Shown: positions 9,306 to 20,180, counted from the stretch's first letter. The stretch is 64,000 nucleotides of DNA from a cyanobacterium endosymbiont of Rhopalodia gibberula (GCF_003574135.1 NZ_AP018341.1:620001-684000); one strand, 5' to 3'. Translations and numbers: made by a program. The notes: generated from the letters alone by a model not told the origin.

Positions 9306-9671
9306 TCAACAACTCCCATCTTCTTGATGAGGAGTAGGAGCAACTGTTGGAATGGTTCCATCAACTACCTTTTTGATGGCTGTTTCAGGATCAGTTTCGC
9401 TAGTAATATAAACGGTAATTCCTCGACGACTTAAACGTTCTGTCAACCCTTCTCCTGCTTCTCTGGTAATTAACACCATTTCATCAATTCGATGGGGAGT
9501 GATATCATCAGTATGAAGATCATGAAAAGTTGCCTCCGTGTCAGGAACTTCTAACTTTTCCAGTAAAGTCACTTCACCTTCTGTATTAGTTTCGTACACT
9601 AAAAACCTACGAGCACGTCCGGTTTTGCCTGTAATAGTTTGGAAATCTTGACTGACAACAGCAACTTTCAT
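9306..9671 (-). CDS. NifX/NifB-type dinitrogenase cofactor-binding domain protein
   Basis: A 121-residue protein of the NifX/NafY/VnfX fold that binds Fe-S cluster intermediates of nitrogenase cofactor assembly. The core runs MKVAVVSQDFQTITGKTGRARRF, then DLHTDDITPHRIDEMVLITREAGEGL, then RRGITVYITSETDPETAI. It ends in a short tail with a terminal Cys. It is a free-standing family member, not in a nif cluster: neighbours are dead mdh and an AT-rich spacer. Cyanobacterial diazotrophs carry such orphan paralogues, so a cofactor-handling role is likely but its exact step is unknown. Confidence 0.8.
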   Translation of the reverse strand: MKVAVVSQDFQTITGKTGRARRFLVYETNTEGEVTLLEKLEVPDTEATFHDLHTDDITPHRIDEMVLITREAGEGLTERLSRRGITVYITSETDPETAIKKVVDGTIPTVAPTPHQEDGSC

Positions 9672-10204
9672 TAGATTTTCTTTACTTTAGAACCTATAGC
9701 ATTCGGATTCTAACATAAATTTATGCTTAAGGTTTAACAAGAGAGGTAAAATATCTAGGGTTTTCTAACAAAAGTTATCCATAAAATTAGTTCTATAAAG
9801 ATAGGTAACAAGAATAAAACCAAAGATTTTAATCGTTCTACCTCATTTACTATGCCAATCTAACATTTAGTTAAAAAAACAAGGTCTTATTCTTGGACTA
9901 TAGAGTCTGTCTTTGTGAGCTAAATTGATGAGTCACGTAGACGAAATTTATTCGCCAAGCTTAACCATTTAAAATTTTAAGTTAATCGTCTATTTTATTA
10001 GAATTAATACCACTTTTATTAAGTTATTTGTATATCGGTATACTCGTCGCGATAAATAAATTCTTTTACTTTGTAGAGTAGATTGTACACTTTTTTTAGG
10101 CAATTAAACTATGTAAGAAATCCCTAATTGGGAGACTTTATTTGTGAAAATTTATTGTTATATGCCGATGGCAACTAATGAGAAAAAAGTATTTTAGAGG
10201 ATTT
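9672..10204. other. AT-rich spacer
   Basis: Upstream of the NifX-like gene. No gene or relic recognised; any promoter of the minus-strand gene would lie in its first 100 bases. Confidence 0.4.
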
Positions 10205-10390
10205 TTTTATATCTAATACAATTAGAAAAGATAGACGGCTTAACAATTTTGAGGCAGATCCTAAAGTTTATCACACTAAACTTTTTAGTCAGTCATAAAA
10301 GTATAATTATCTTATTTTCATAGTTACTGCATTTTTATTAGCAAATACTTTATTTCCTATTACTGTTTATATGTCTTTTACTACTAGGAT
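10205..10390 (+). pseudogene. Probable dead Psb34/ssl1498-type photosystem II-associated small protein
   Basis: One frame reads RKDRRLNNFEADPKVYHTK, a stop (TAA near 10298), then KYNYLIFIVTAFLLANTLF. The combination of RLNNF.xEPKVY plus a single membrane helix is the hallmark of the ssl1498/Psb34 family, a one-helix protein involved in photosystem II assembly. The in-frame stop sits between the soluble motif and the helix, and no proper start region is visible. The assignment is from remembered family pattern. Confidence 0.55.
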
Positions 10391-11005
10391 TAGCTAAGAG
10401 ACTCAACTAAATTTACGGTTATGAGTATAGTATGGATATATTGTTGTTAGTTACAGAACTTACACTAATTTAATCATGAGATTTTTTGTAGCTGAAGCTG
10501 TAAAAAAAGTAGGTTATAGGATATTTTTTTATTGAGTAAATAGTTTTATAATATAGTTTTATAATAAAGACAAAATAATTAGAAAGTAATTAAATATAAT
10601 ATTATAAAAATATAAAGAATAAATAAAAGATTTAAGCAAAGATATAGATAAAGTTAAAATAGGACAATGATAATCAAAAGAGAAATATTTTTTTGTATAA
10701 AAGAAGTCTATTAAAATATCACAAATATGTTTATATATAGTGTTTATATATAGTTTAACTAAACATATTAAACAAAATTTCGTTTCAAACCGATAACATT
10801 TAATAAAAATTAAGAGTTATGTTATATTACTTTAATGGCTAAATACATAGGTGTAAAATAACTTGTTTTTTAACGTTTATTTAAATTCTCGATCAATAGA
10901 CAGTTAATGATTAATAATTGATGATAGGTTAATTAATTTTTGATACTCTATTTTAAAAGATCAAAAAAGAAACATTCTTTCGATAACAATTAAAAACGAG
11001 TAGAT
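10391..11005. other. AT-rich spacer upstream of sbcD
   Basis: Very AT-rich with no assignable coding remains. It contains a short direct repeat TGTTTATATATAG at about 10727-10753. Confidence 0.4.
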
Positions 11006-12280
11006 ATGATAAAAATTGTTCATCTATCTGACATTCATCTTGGTAGTGGCTTTACCCATGGTCAGCTCAATCCTAAAACAGGTTTAAATACCCGTTTTGA
11101 AGATTTTACCAACACATTAAGTTTATGTATTGATCGAGCGGTGAGAGAAAAGGTTGATCTTGTTTTATTTGGGGGAGATGCTTTTCCTGATGCTACCCCT
11201 CCTCCCTATGTTCAAGAAGCTTTTGCTTCTCAATTTCATCGTCTGGCTGATGCCAAGATTCCTACGGTATTATTAGTTGGAAATCATGACCAACATTCTC
11301 AAGGAGATGGAGGTGCAAGTCTTTGTATTTATAGGACATTAGGGGTTCCAGGATTTATTGTGGGGGACAGTCTTAAAACCAATAAAATTTCGACTAAAAA
11401 TGGAGAAATTCAGGTGATCACTTTACCTTGGTTAACCCATTCTACCCTCTTGACCCGTCGTAAAACTGATGGCTTATCTTTTGAAGAAGTTCAGCATTTA
11501 TTAATTGAAAGTTTGACCTTAGCTTTAGAAGGAGAAATTCGTCAACTTGATTCCCAACTTCCAACTATTTTGTTAGGTCATCTGATGGCAGATCGTGCTA
11601 ATTTTGGATCAGAAAAATTCCTTGCTGTTGGCAAGGGATTTACCATTCCTATGTCTTTATTAATTCGTCCCGAATTTGATTATGTTGCCCTTGGTCATGT
11701 TCATAAACACCAAAATTTAAATCCTACTAATGATCCTCCTGTAATTTACTCAGGAAGTATTGAGCGGGTAGATTTTAGTGAAGAAAAAGAGGACAAAGGT
11801 TATATTACTTTAGAAGTAAATAAAGAACAAGTTAATTGGCAATTTAATCCACTTCCTAGCCGCAATTTTTGTTCTATTAATATTAATGTTTCTGAGGAAT
11901 CTGACCCTCAATCTGTTATCCTTAAAGCCATTCAAAAAAAGTTTATACAAAATTCAGTAGTACGCTTGATTTACAAAATTCGTTCTGAACAATTAGAATT
12001 AATTAATACAGGGGAGATTTATAAAGCATTAGAAGAGTCCCACAGTTATACTATTAGACCGGAATTAGTTAGTCAATTATCCCGTTCTCGTTTACCAGAA
12101 TTAGGGGTAGGAAATAATTTAGATCCTATATCTGCTTTACAAGCTTATTTAGATAGCAAAGAAGATCTCAAAGATATCGTTAAAGATATGTTAGAAACTG
12201 CTGAAATTTTACTGAATAATGACGATCCGAACTTAGATATATCCGTTAAACAGGAAATTTTACCATTAAAAGATTTATAA
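11006..12280 (+). CDS. sbcD: Metallophosphoesterase / SbcD-type DNA repair nuclease subunit
   Basis: Calcineurin-like phosphoesterase of the SbcD/Mre11 group, which acts with the SMC-like ATPase SbcC to open hairpins and process DNA ends. All phosphoesterase motifs are visible: HLSDIHLGS (residues 6-14), FGGDAFPD (about 56), GNHDQ (about 95), GHLMAD (about 192) and LGHVHKHQ (about 231). The C-terminal 150 residues form the capping/ATPase-contact region. 424 residues is normal. No sbcC follows; downstream is 2 kb of AT-rich spacer. The gene is isolated and apparently intact. Confidence 0.85.
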   Translation: MIKIVHLSDIHLGSGFTHGQLNPKTGLNTRFEDFTNTLSLCIDRAVREKVDLVLFGGDAFPDATPPPYVQEAFASQFHRLADAKIPTVLLVGNHDQHSQGDGGASLCIYRTLGVPGFIVGDSLKTNKISTKNGEIQVITLPWLTHSTLLTRRKTDGLSFEEVQHLLIESLTLALEGEIRQLDSQLPTILLGHLMADRANFGSEKFLAVGKGFTIPMSLLIRPEFDYVALGHVHKHQNLNPTNDPPVIYSGSIERVDFSEEKEDKGYITLEVNKEQVNWQFNPLPSRNFCSININVSEESDPQSVILKAIQKKFIQNSVVRLIYKIRSEQLELINTGEIYKALEESHSYTIRPELVSQLSRSRLPELGVGNNLDPISALQAYLDSKEDLKDIVKDMLETAEILLNNDDPNLDISVKQEILPLKDL

Positions 12281-14254
12281 ACTTTAAGTTTCGGGCAATA
12301 AGGAATAACGCGGATTTAAGTTCAATTAATTTTGCTAGATTTAGTTTTTACTAAGTTTAATGACATTTGTGTAAGCCGATTGCTAAGCTCTTAAGACTTT
12401 CAGGTGCCGATTCTCACGATGACTACTTTGGGGAATACAGGCGTCAATCAAATTAGGAAGTTGGGTACAGAGGCTAATAATTATATTATGCCTTTAATTT
12501 ATCTGTATTATCTACACAGGTTCTAACTTTTTTGTATCTTAAAAAGACTAGTATGGTTATTTAAATCTATAAAAATTTATGACCATATTCTAGTACCTAT
12601 CAGGTTACCTATATAGTCTTTAATTACAATTATTAGCTATAAAATAAGATTTTAATATTCTTTATTATATACGAAAAATATCAACCATTCTATCTTATAT
12701 ATTAAAGATTATGGTTGATTAATATACATAAAAAAAGTACGTTTATATATATAGTTAAGATTACTGCTACTATTAAATATAATTTACAGAAAAAATATCT
12801 ATATTTTTTTGTTTTTTTTAAAAAAATTTCATAAAACATACAAATTTATTGGTGATTTAACTGACTTTAAAATAAAGGTTATGGGCTACTAAAAAAGCAA
12901 TCCTAAGATAGGAAATACAGATTCTCTCACACTGGCTATCTATGTTATATTATTTAATTGTCAGCTAAACAGTTCGAGCTAAATTCTGAATTTTAATAAA
13001 AAAAGTTACCAAAAGTAAAAGTAGACGAATATAAATAAACAATACTATAATAATAATTATTAAAGGAGTAAATAAACTGTCAATTTATACTTAAAAAATT
13101 AACACCTTTTCTAGCTTATATATCTCAAGTAAAGCTAGAAAACAACACATATATTAATAATTGTAAAATTAAAACTAATTATTGATTTTGTCACATAAAA
13201 ATTGAGCTATTATGCTTGGTTTATAGCTAATCAATTTTCTTAAATTTTTGATGCTTAATTAAGAATTATCTACATTTTTAAATGTTTTTATACTAAGCAG
13301 AATTATTATTTTGTAAACAATTTCGATAATTGATAATTTATTGTATTATTGTTACCAATTTATATTCATTTTTTAAGACTTAAAAATATAATTAAAACTT
13401 TTTTATTCTTTGCCATTTATTCTCAATAATATTTATTTTTGATAGATGAGAATTTAAATTTTAAAGAGTTTTTAAAAATTAATTAAAATTAAAACCTTTT
13501 TCCTATTTCTGATAAACTACATATCTTTAACATTTCACTTTTTTTATCGGACTGTTAAATTCTTTTTTGTCCCTCTTTTTTAGACTAGCTATAAGTGGTA
13601 GTTGACCAGAAATTATAGTCTGATTGATATATATATTTTACAAACATTTTCCCCACAGCTTCGCTAAGTATTTCACAATCCCATTAATCTAAGTTAATTT
13701 CACCAATAAATTTTTGTATAAACTATCAAAAAAAACAATTTTAAACAAATGGCAATTTCCTTTACTTTCCACCCTATTGCCAACGATTCAATCGCACTAG
13801 CTCTATCTCTTGTTCTTTAAGAAACTTTTTGAGCTTAACTGTACTAAAGTGAAATTTATTTCTGCTCCAACTTTGGAAATGTCCTTAAACGACAAGATAG
13901 CATTAATTGATCAGAGTTTTTATAGTCAACTTTACCAACACATGTTGATGTCTATTCGTGGTATTTACTTTTAAATATGCAATACATATTAACATAGTAT
14001 CGCTTAATTTTATTGCCGATAATGAAACTTGAAACTAATTCTTCAAAGATAACACTAGACTAGTGCCACAATTATGAAGACTAGGACCCCAATGCTAAAC
14101 TCTTTATATAACACTTTATATAACAATACACGAGTCACTATAACTACAATGGCAGCTCCTTGTCATTGATATAACAAGTAAAACCACTTCTCATTATCTA
14201 GGTGTACTGGTTATCCTAATAAGTCTTTTATACATAATTTAAGGCTTAAAACAC
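12281..14254. other. 2-kb AT-rich spacer
   Basis: No intact gene. Around 12340-12470 and 13740-13960 base composition is less extreme, hinting at very old coding remains, but no family could be recognised in any frame. The rest is dominated by A/T runs with dense stops on both strands. Confidence 0.45.
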
Positions 14255-16198
14255 TCAAGTCCCTTTTTTTTGTACTTTGGGACGAGGAAACTCAGAAGCA
14301 GCAGGAAAATATTTAATCGGCTCATTGACCATTGCTTGTTTCATAAAATCTCGCCAGATAGGGGCCGCATTACCGCCTCCTGTGACCCCTCGCCCTAAAG
14401 CGCGGTTAGCATCATCCCCTACCCAAACTGCTGTGGCTAATTGAGGAACATAACCCACAAACCAAACATCACGTTCTGAATCCGTGGTTCCTGTTTTACC
14501 CGCGGCAGGACGGTCAATATTAGCTGCTCTCCCTGTTCCACTCGTAATAACTCCCTGTAAAACTGCCGTTAAGTTAGCCGTTGCCCAGGGATCTAAAACT
14601 AATTGGGGTTCTGGAGTATTGTCTAATAAAACATTGCCAAGACTGTCTGTGATTCGAACGATAGCTGTTGGTTTAGAGTACCAACCATTACTAGCAAAGG
14701 TAGCATAGGCTCCCGCTATTTCTAGAGGAGTGACATCTCCAGCTCCTAAGGGAAGGGAAGTGACCGCTTGTAACGGACTTTTAATTCCTATACGACGACA
14801 GATCTCAATAACTTTACTAACTCCAACCTTACTCCCGATAATCACTGCCGGAACGTTACGCGATTGTATCAAAGCAGTACGAATAGGCATTGGACCTCTA
14901 TAATTACCTCCATAGTTTTTAGGACTATAGATATTTTTCCCATCGCGGAAACTTACAGGATTATCATTGACAATGGAGTCGGGGGTAAATTTGCCACTAG
15001 CAAAGGCAGCATAGTAAACAAATGGCTTAAAGGAAGATCCAGGCTGGCGACGAGATTGGGTAACACGATTTAGCTGACTTTTATTGTAATCAACTCCTCC
15101 TACGATTGCTTTAATAAAGTGAGTGCGAGGATCAACGGACACTAAAGCGATCTGTAAATCTTTAGCAGAAATTCCCCATCGCCGTAAGTTACGATAACCT
15201 TTTTCCACACTTTCTTTAGCTTTAAGCTGAAGATAATAGTCAACGCTGGTTTGAATCCGCATTCCCCCTTTTAGAGTAACTTCTTCGCCGAATTTATCCT
15301 CCAACTCTTCCATAACAGTGTCGGTCACATAAGGAAGTTTACTATTCTGCCATGCTGTAGGTTTACCCATTCTTAAAGGTTCTTTTTTTGCTGCTTCAGC
15401 CTCTTGAGCAGAAATCCATCCCAAACCCCGCATCCTGTCTAAAACCATTGCTTGTCTTTGTTTAGATTTGGAATAATTAATAAAAGGGCTATAGGTTTCT
15501 GGAGCTTGGATGAGTCCGGCCATCAAAGCCGATTCAGCTAAGTTTAATTCGGATGCCGGTTTATTAAAATAACTTTCTGCTGCAGTTTGCGCCCCATAGT
15601 TATTATGACCCCAATAGATATTATTTAGGTACATTTCCAGGATTTTATCCTTCTCAAAAACCTGTTCTACCCGGAGAGAAAGAACCGCCTCAGAAAGTTT
15701 GCGGTTAAAGGTTCGATCTGTCGACAAAAAGATATTTTTGACTAATTGCATGGTAATGGTAGACGCGCCTTCTACCACACCACCACTTTTATAGTTTACC
15801 CAAAGCGCGCGACCAATACTTGTGAGGTTGATCCCGTGGTGATGATAAAAGTGACTATCTTCAATCGCTAGTACCGCCCTTTTGAGTTCAGGAGACATAT
15901 AGTTTAGAGTTGTCACTTCTCGGTTGGCTTCTTCATGAAGTCTCGATAAGAGCCGTCCTTTGATATCGTAGATATAAGTGGTTTCTGGTGGGGCGTAGTT
16001 ATTTAGACTCCGAACGTCTGGGAGGTTGCGAAAGCTAATGGCAAGTCCAACGAGTCCCCCTGCAATAATGGAACTGGCCAACAAGGAGAGACTAAGTACA
16101 GTTCCCCCAGCTACTTTGACTACACCTTGCCTAAAGGAGGCTTTAGGAGAGGGGGGCTTGTTTGGATTAGTTTGTTGTCGAATAGTGCTAGACGACAC
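14255..16198 (-). CDS. Class A penicillin-binding protein (transglycosylase/transpeptidase)
   Basis: Bifunctional PBP1A-type enzyme polymerising and cross-linking peptidoglycan outside the plasma membrane. Of 647 residues, about 30-54 form the signal anchor. A GT51 glycosyltransferase domain follows with EDSHFYHHHG (about 112) and GASTITMQL. The transpeptidase domain has SxxK in PGSSFKPF (about 388), SRN (about 446) and KTGTT (about 567). All catalytic motifs are present and the length is typical. It stands alone on the minus strand, divergent from thrB. The organism clearly still builds a wall. Confidence 0.93.
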   Translation of the reverse strand: MSSSTIRQQTNPNKPPSPKASFRQGVVKVAGGTVLSLSLLASSIIAGGLVGLAISFRNLPDVRSLNNYAPPETTYIYDIKGRLLSRLHEEANREVTTLNYMSPELKRAVLAIEDSHFYHHHGINLTSIGRALWVNYKSGGVVEGASTITMQLVKNIFLSTDRTFNRKLSEAVLSLRVEQVFEKDKILEMYLNNIYWGHNNYGAQTAAESYFNKPASELNLAESALMAGLIQAPETYSPFINYSKSKQRQAMVLDRMRGLGWISAQEAEAAKKEPLRMGKPTAWQNSKLPYVTDTVMEELEDKFGEEVTLKGGMRIQTSVDYYLQLKAKESVEKGYRNLRRWGISAKDLQIALVSVDPRTHFIKAIVGGVDYNKSQLNRVTQSRRQPGSSFKPFVYYAAFASGKFTPDSIVNDNPVSFRDGKNIYSPKNYGGNYRGPMPIRTALIQSRNVPAVIIGSKVGVSKVIEICRRIGIKSPLQAVTSLPLGAGDVTPLEIAGAYATFASNGWYSKPTAIVRITDSLGNVLLDNTPEPQLVLDPWATANLTAVLQGVITSGTGRAANIDRPAAGKTGTTDSERDVWFVGYVPQLATAVWVGDDANRALGRGVTGGGNAAPIWRDFMKQAMVNEPIKYFPAASEFPRPKVQKKGT

Positions 16199-16415
16199 GA
16201 TAGTTTTACTTTCTCACTCCAAGTATAGGTTTATGAATTAGCGGGAGACCTGGCATAAATAAAGTTTTTTACAGGTAGCTTATAGGAATTTGGCCGAGAT
16301 TCAATCCCCTAGTCTCATTTATTATGCCCTATACCCGAAATAAATTCCTAGCATTATGTCTATACACAAAATTTTCCATCATGTTAAGTAAGTTTTTTTT
16401 GATGAGGATTTGATT

Positions 16416-17330
16416 ATGTCTACTGTTAAAGTTTCAGTTCCAGCGACAACAGCTAATTTAGGACCAGGTTTCGACTGCATTGGAGTTGCTTTAAACCAAT
16501 ATAACCACTTTAAGTTTAGTCCCATTGAATCGGAAAGCCCTAACCTAACTATTGCTATAACAGGAAAAGAAGCCCCAAAAGTAAATTGTGATAGCACTAA
16601 TTTGGTTTATCAGTCTTTTCTTAGACTATATCAATACTTGGGACAAACGCCTCCTAACGTCGCCATTAATATTGAACTAGGAGTTCCTTTAGCTAGAGGG
16701 TTAGGAAGTTCAGCTACCGCTATTATTGGTGGTTTAATGGGAGGAAATCAACTGGCTGGCGAACCTCTTTCCTTATCCGAGATTATGGAATTGGCAATCA
16801 CTATTGAAGGTCATCCTGATAATGTAGTTCCTGCTTTATTAGGAAATTGTCAATTATCTGTAGGAGAAGCAGGAAATTGGCAAATCTGCCCTATTGTTTG
16901 GCATCCAGATTTAGTTCCTGTAGTTGCTATTCCTAATTTTGAACTGTCTACTCAAGAGGCGCGAGCCGTTTTACCTACTAATCTAAGTCGCCATGATGCT
17001 ATCTTCAATATTGCTCGTCTGGGATTATTAATTAAAGCATTAGAAACAGGCAATCGAGACTGGTTAATAATGGCGTTGGATGATAGGCTCCATCAGCCTT
17101 ATCGTCAGACATTGATCAAGGGCTTTAATTCTTTGAAGAAAGCCTCCTTATCCGTGGGGGCTTATGGGGTGGTCATTAGTGGGGCGGGGCCTACAGTACT
17201 CGCCTTAACTTCTTCTGAGCATGCCAAGCAAGTATCACTTGCTATGACTAATGCATGGATGCATGCAGGAGTTGAAGCAGAAGCGCTATTACTATCGATT
17301 GATTTCGATGGTGCTAGGGTTGTCACTTAA
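16416..17330 (+). CDS. thrB: Homoserine kinase
   Basis: GHMP-family kinase phosphorylating L-homoserine in threonine biosynthesis, cytoplasmic. The N-terminus VSVPATTANLGPGFDC and the ATP-binding loop PLARGLGSSATA (about residue 90) are diagnostic. The third motif region is GVVISGAGPTVLAL. I chose the ATG at 16416 (304 aa), preceded by GATGAGG at 16401-16407. A TTG six bases upstream is less likely. The stop lies one base from the convergent tRNA-Leu gene. Confidence 0.93.
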   Translation: MSTVKVSVPATTANLGPGFDCIGVALNQYNHFKFSPIESESPNLTIAITGKEAPKVNCDSTNLVYQSFLRLYQYLGQTPPNVAINIELGVPLARGLGSSATAIIGGLMGGNQLAGEPLSLSEIMELAITIEGHPDNVVPALLGNCQLSVGEAGNWQICPIVWHPDLVPVVAIPNFELSTQEARAVLPTNLSRHDAIFNIARLGLLIKALETGNRDWLIMALDDRLHQPYRQTLIKGFNSLKKASLSVGAYGVVISGAGPTVLALTSSEHAKQVSLAMTNAWMHAGVEAEALLLSIDFDGARVVT

Positions 17331-17331
17331 A

Positions 17332-17413
17332 TGCGGACGGCGAGACTTGAACTCGCATGGCACAAGCCACACGCCCCTCAAGCGTGCGTGTCTACCGATT
17401 CCACCACATCCGC
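17332..17413 (-). tRNA. tRNA-Leu (anticodon GAG)
   Basis: On the minus strand the acceptor GCGGATG pairs with CGTCCGC, with A73 as discriminator. The anticodon stem CACGC/GCGTG holds the 7-base loop TTGAGGG, so the anticodon is GAG. A long class II variable arm and the T arm GCGAG-TTCAAGT-CTCGC complete the cloverleaf. CCA is not encoded, as is usual in cyanobacteria. It is 82 nt long and its 3' end abuts the thrB stop. Confidence 0.96.
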
Positions 17414-17635
17414 ATCGTAATCGTTAGCATATACTATCATAATCAAAGGCTAAAATACAAGGAAGATTTTAAACTATTCTTCAAGTTTTCTAATGAGTTG
17501 CCAGGAATTACCAGGGTAAAAAAGAAAAACACAGAAAAAAATATTAAAACAAGAGGCTAAGATCGAGCCTCCACCAGAAAACCCTGTAATAATTTTTAGA
17601 CAGGGAACCCTGTATTTACCTCAAACTAAATAATC

Positions 17636-18838
17636 ATGAGTATTTCCATCAAACAATTATGTGTCTACGTTGCACTCCTAGCTGTAGGTAGCAGTTTTGG
17701 ATTGTGGAGAAGTCACTACACAAATCAACCATTGGTCACTCAGACGGTTCAAAACCCTCCAGTGGTTCCCACAAATCTGAATCCTTTATATTTTCCTTCT
17801 AGATCTTCGGGTGTAAATAATCTTAATTTTATTGCCAAAGCTGCTCAAAAAGTTGGGCCAGCAGTCGTTCGCATTGATGCAGCCAGACAAGTATCTAGTA
17901 ATCGTCCCGACTCGTTTGAAAATCCTTTTTTTCGTCGTTTTTTTGGTAAGGAAATTCCGATTCCCAAGGAACATATTGAACGGGGAACGGGCTCAGGATT
18001 TATTCTTAGTGAAGATGGCCAATTATTGACAAATGCCCATGTGGTTGATGGAACAAAACAAGTTAAAGTGACTTTGAAAAATGGACAAATCTATCGAGGA
18101 CAAGTATTAGGAATTGATAAAATGACTGATGTGGCTGTGGTCAAAATTGGAGCTACGGATCTGCCCACAGTTAAATTAGGGGCGGCTGAGAATTTACAAC
18201 CTGGAGAATGGGCAATTGCTATTGGGAATCCTTTAGGGTTAGATAATACTGTAACGGTAGGAATTATCAGTGCTTTGGGGCGGTCAAGTTCAGAAGTTGG
18301 GGTTCCCGACAAGCGATTAAGGTTTATTCAAACCGACGCAGCTATTAATCCAGGAAATTCAGGAGGTCCTCTTCTCAATTCTAATGGAGAAGTGGTGGGT
18401 ATCAATACAGCGATTCGTGCAGATGCTCAAGGATTAGGGTTTGCTATTCCTATTGAAACAGCCCAACGGGTAGCCCAACAATTGTTTATTAAGGGAAAAG
18501 CCGATCATCCTTATTTAGGTATTCACATGGTTACATTGGACGGAGAGTTACAAAAAGAACTTAATCAAGAGAATAAATTAGATTTTGAAGTGACTGAAAC
18601 TAAAGGAGTTTTAGTAGTTAGTGTAGTGAATAATTCTCCTGCTGCTGAGGCTGGTTTTAAACCTGGAGATGTAATTTTAAAAGTTGGGGGCAAATCAGTA
18701 AAAACTGCGACGGATGTACAAGAACAAGTAGAGTTAAGTTCTATTGGAAAAATTCTTGATGTAGAGGTAATTCGTCAAGGAAATCCTAATTCTAAGACTT
18801 TAGCAGTATGTCCAGAATCTTTCCCAATTAATAATTAA
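17636..18838 (+). CDS. HtrA/Deg-family trypsin-like serine protease with PDZ domain
   Basis: Envelope-located quality-control protease of the HhoA/HhoB/HtrA group. Of 400 residues, 5-22 form an N-terminal hydrophobic segment (signal/anchor). The protease domain carries the triad His135 (TNAHVV), Asp165 (MTDVAVV) and Ser242 (NPGNSGGPL). A single PDZ domain occupies about 290-385 (GVLVVSVVNNSPAAEAGFKPGDVIL). All catalytic residues are present. Which of the three cyanobacterial paralogues it represents cannot be fixed by eye. Confidence 0.92.
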   Translation: MSISIKQLCVYVALLAVGSSFGLWRSHYTNQPLVTQTVQNPPVVPTNLNPLYFPSRSSGVNNLNFIAKAAQKVGPAVVRIDAARQVSSNRPDSFENPFFRRFFGKEIPIPKEHIERGTGSGFILSEDGQLLTNAHVVDGTKQVKVTLKNGQIYRGQVLGIDKMTDVAVVKIGATDLPTVKLGAAENLQPGEWAIAIGNPLGLDNTVTVGIISALGRSSSEVGVPDKRLRFIQTDAAINPGNSGGPLLNSNGEVVGINTAIRADAQGLGFAIPIETAQRVAQQLFIKGKADHPYLGIHMVTLDGELQKELNQENKLDFEVTETKGVLVVSVVNNSPAAEAGFKPGDVILKVGGKSVKTATDVQEQVELSSIGKILDVEVIRQGNPNSKTLAVCPESFPINN

Positions 18839-19209
18839 TATTCAATAGTTTCAATATTATTTAATAGTGGGTTGCCTTAGCTTAAAATTTTTTAATTGAT
18901 TCTAATATCTATCGCCATTCAGCCCACCTTACACCGTCAATATTTAAAATAAACTATGAAAGAATAAGTAATTTTGTATCGCTATATTTAACTTATTAAA
19001 GTTAGGTTAATACTGCTTTAATTAGTGTTTTTTATAGGTTTCTTTAGCAAGAGATATTAGTTTGACAAAATTCAAAAATACGGTTGTAATTTTTAACAAC
19101 TAAGTCAAAATACAATGAGGGTTAAGAATTATATAAAACGATAACCGCCAACGATCAAAACTAAAATAATTGAGCGAAAAACAGCATAACATAATACCAA
19201 CCTACTTTT
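18839..19209. other. AT-rich spacer
   Basis: 371 bases between the HtrA gene and the IS982 relic. No gene recognised. Confidence 0.4.
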
Positions 19210-20014
19210 TGAGTCTAAATCAAGAGAGAGTTTTTTGGATAAATAAGTATGAGCAATTAATCAATTAACTAGGTAAACAACAAAATTTTAAACCACCTAA
19301 TTTCTCGAATGCTTAATATAAAAAATCTCTTTGAGTGGTCGTTAACCATTTTAATCAAAAACATTTATCAAGTTAAACTTTATTGATCAATCTCACTAAC
19401 TTTTACTCTATTTTCTATAGATAACGAATAATTAATTAAAATCCTTGCTTATAGCGCTTTTCAAATAGTTCTTGGGTGACATATCCTCGGTTCTATAATA
19501 ATCAGTCAATCAAATCTTGCTTGAACCCAGAGAAAAGTTTACAGTCATTTACAAAGCTAATAATTTATCGCAGTCGTTTTTAGTTAAATAAAGTTCAAGT
19601 CTATAATACTATTCCATATAATTCTGGATAGATCCGACTAAGTCTTCAAAACTCGGTGCACTCTACTGCAAGATTGATAACAGACTTATATTGGAGTTTA
19701 ATTAATAAAACTAATTTCTGTGTTTTCTCTCTTGCAAGTCTGTAAAAAATAGTGCAGTGACATCATTGTACAGGGCACAAATTCTACCAAATGATGATAT
19801 TTGATTAGATTAGAAAATACCTTTCTGCAATGGGAAAGAACTTGCAATATATAAAATTTTTTTCATGGTTTAGAATAAAAAATCATAAAAAGTAATTACC
19901 ATAGTTATGGCTTTATCTGTTCTCAACAGAATGATGGTACTGTTCAAATCTTTAATGAGGGTTATCTAGATTACAAAATACTTCAACGAGATTGGGACGA
20001 GATTTTATATTCAT
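19210..20014 (-). pseudogene. Dead IS982-family transposase (copy 1)
   Basis: Read on the minus strand from ATG at 20014, pieces of an IS982/DDE transposase appear in order. First comes SNLIKYHHLVEFVPCTMMSL, then TEISFIN followed by STPI-like residues and RVHRVLK. Later come GYVTQELFEKRYKQ, KHSRN, and finally NFVVYLVN-stop-LIAHTYLSKK. These match the family segments NRFVELMP, GISFIDSTPL.VC, GYVTQELFEKL, KHSRNRS..NFVVNL and GLIAYTYLPKKPSL. Many frameshifts and stops are present. A second, more divergent copy lies at 49860-50302. Confidence 0.8.
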
Positions 20015-20180
20015 AGTAAAAATCTCGATAAATGCTGCTTCCTTTTCCACAAAACTTATACTTTAAATTAATAAAAATATTTTAGTAGTCCATACAGTAA
20101 ATTAAATTTAGTAGATTTAAAAATCTCTAAAACACCGAGTTTTTAATAAAAAATCTCAAATTCTTTTAAGAGTCTTAGAT

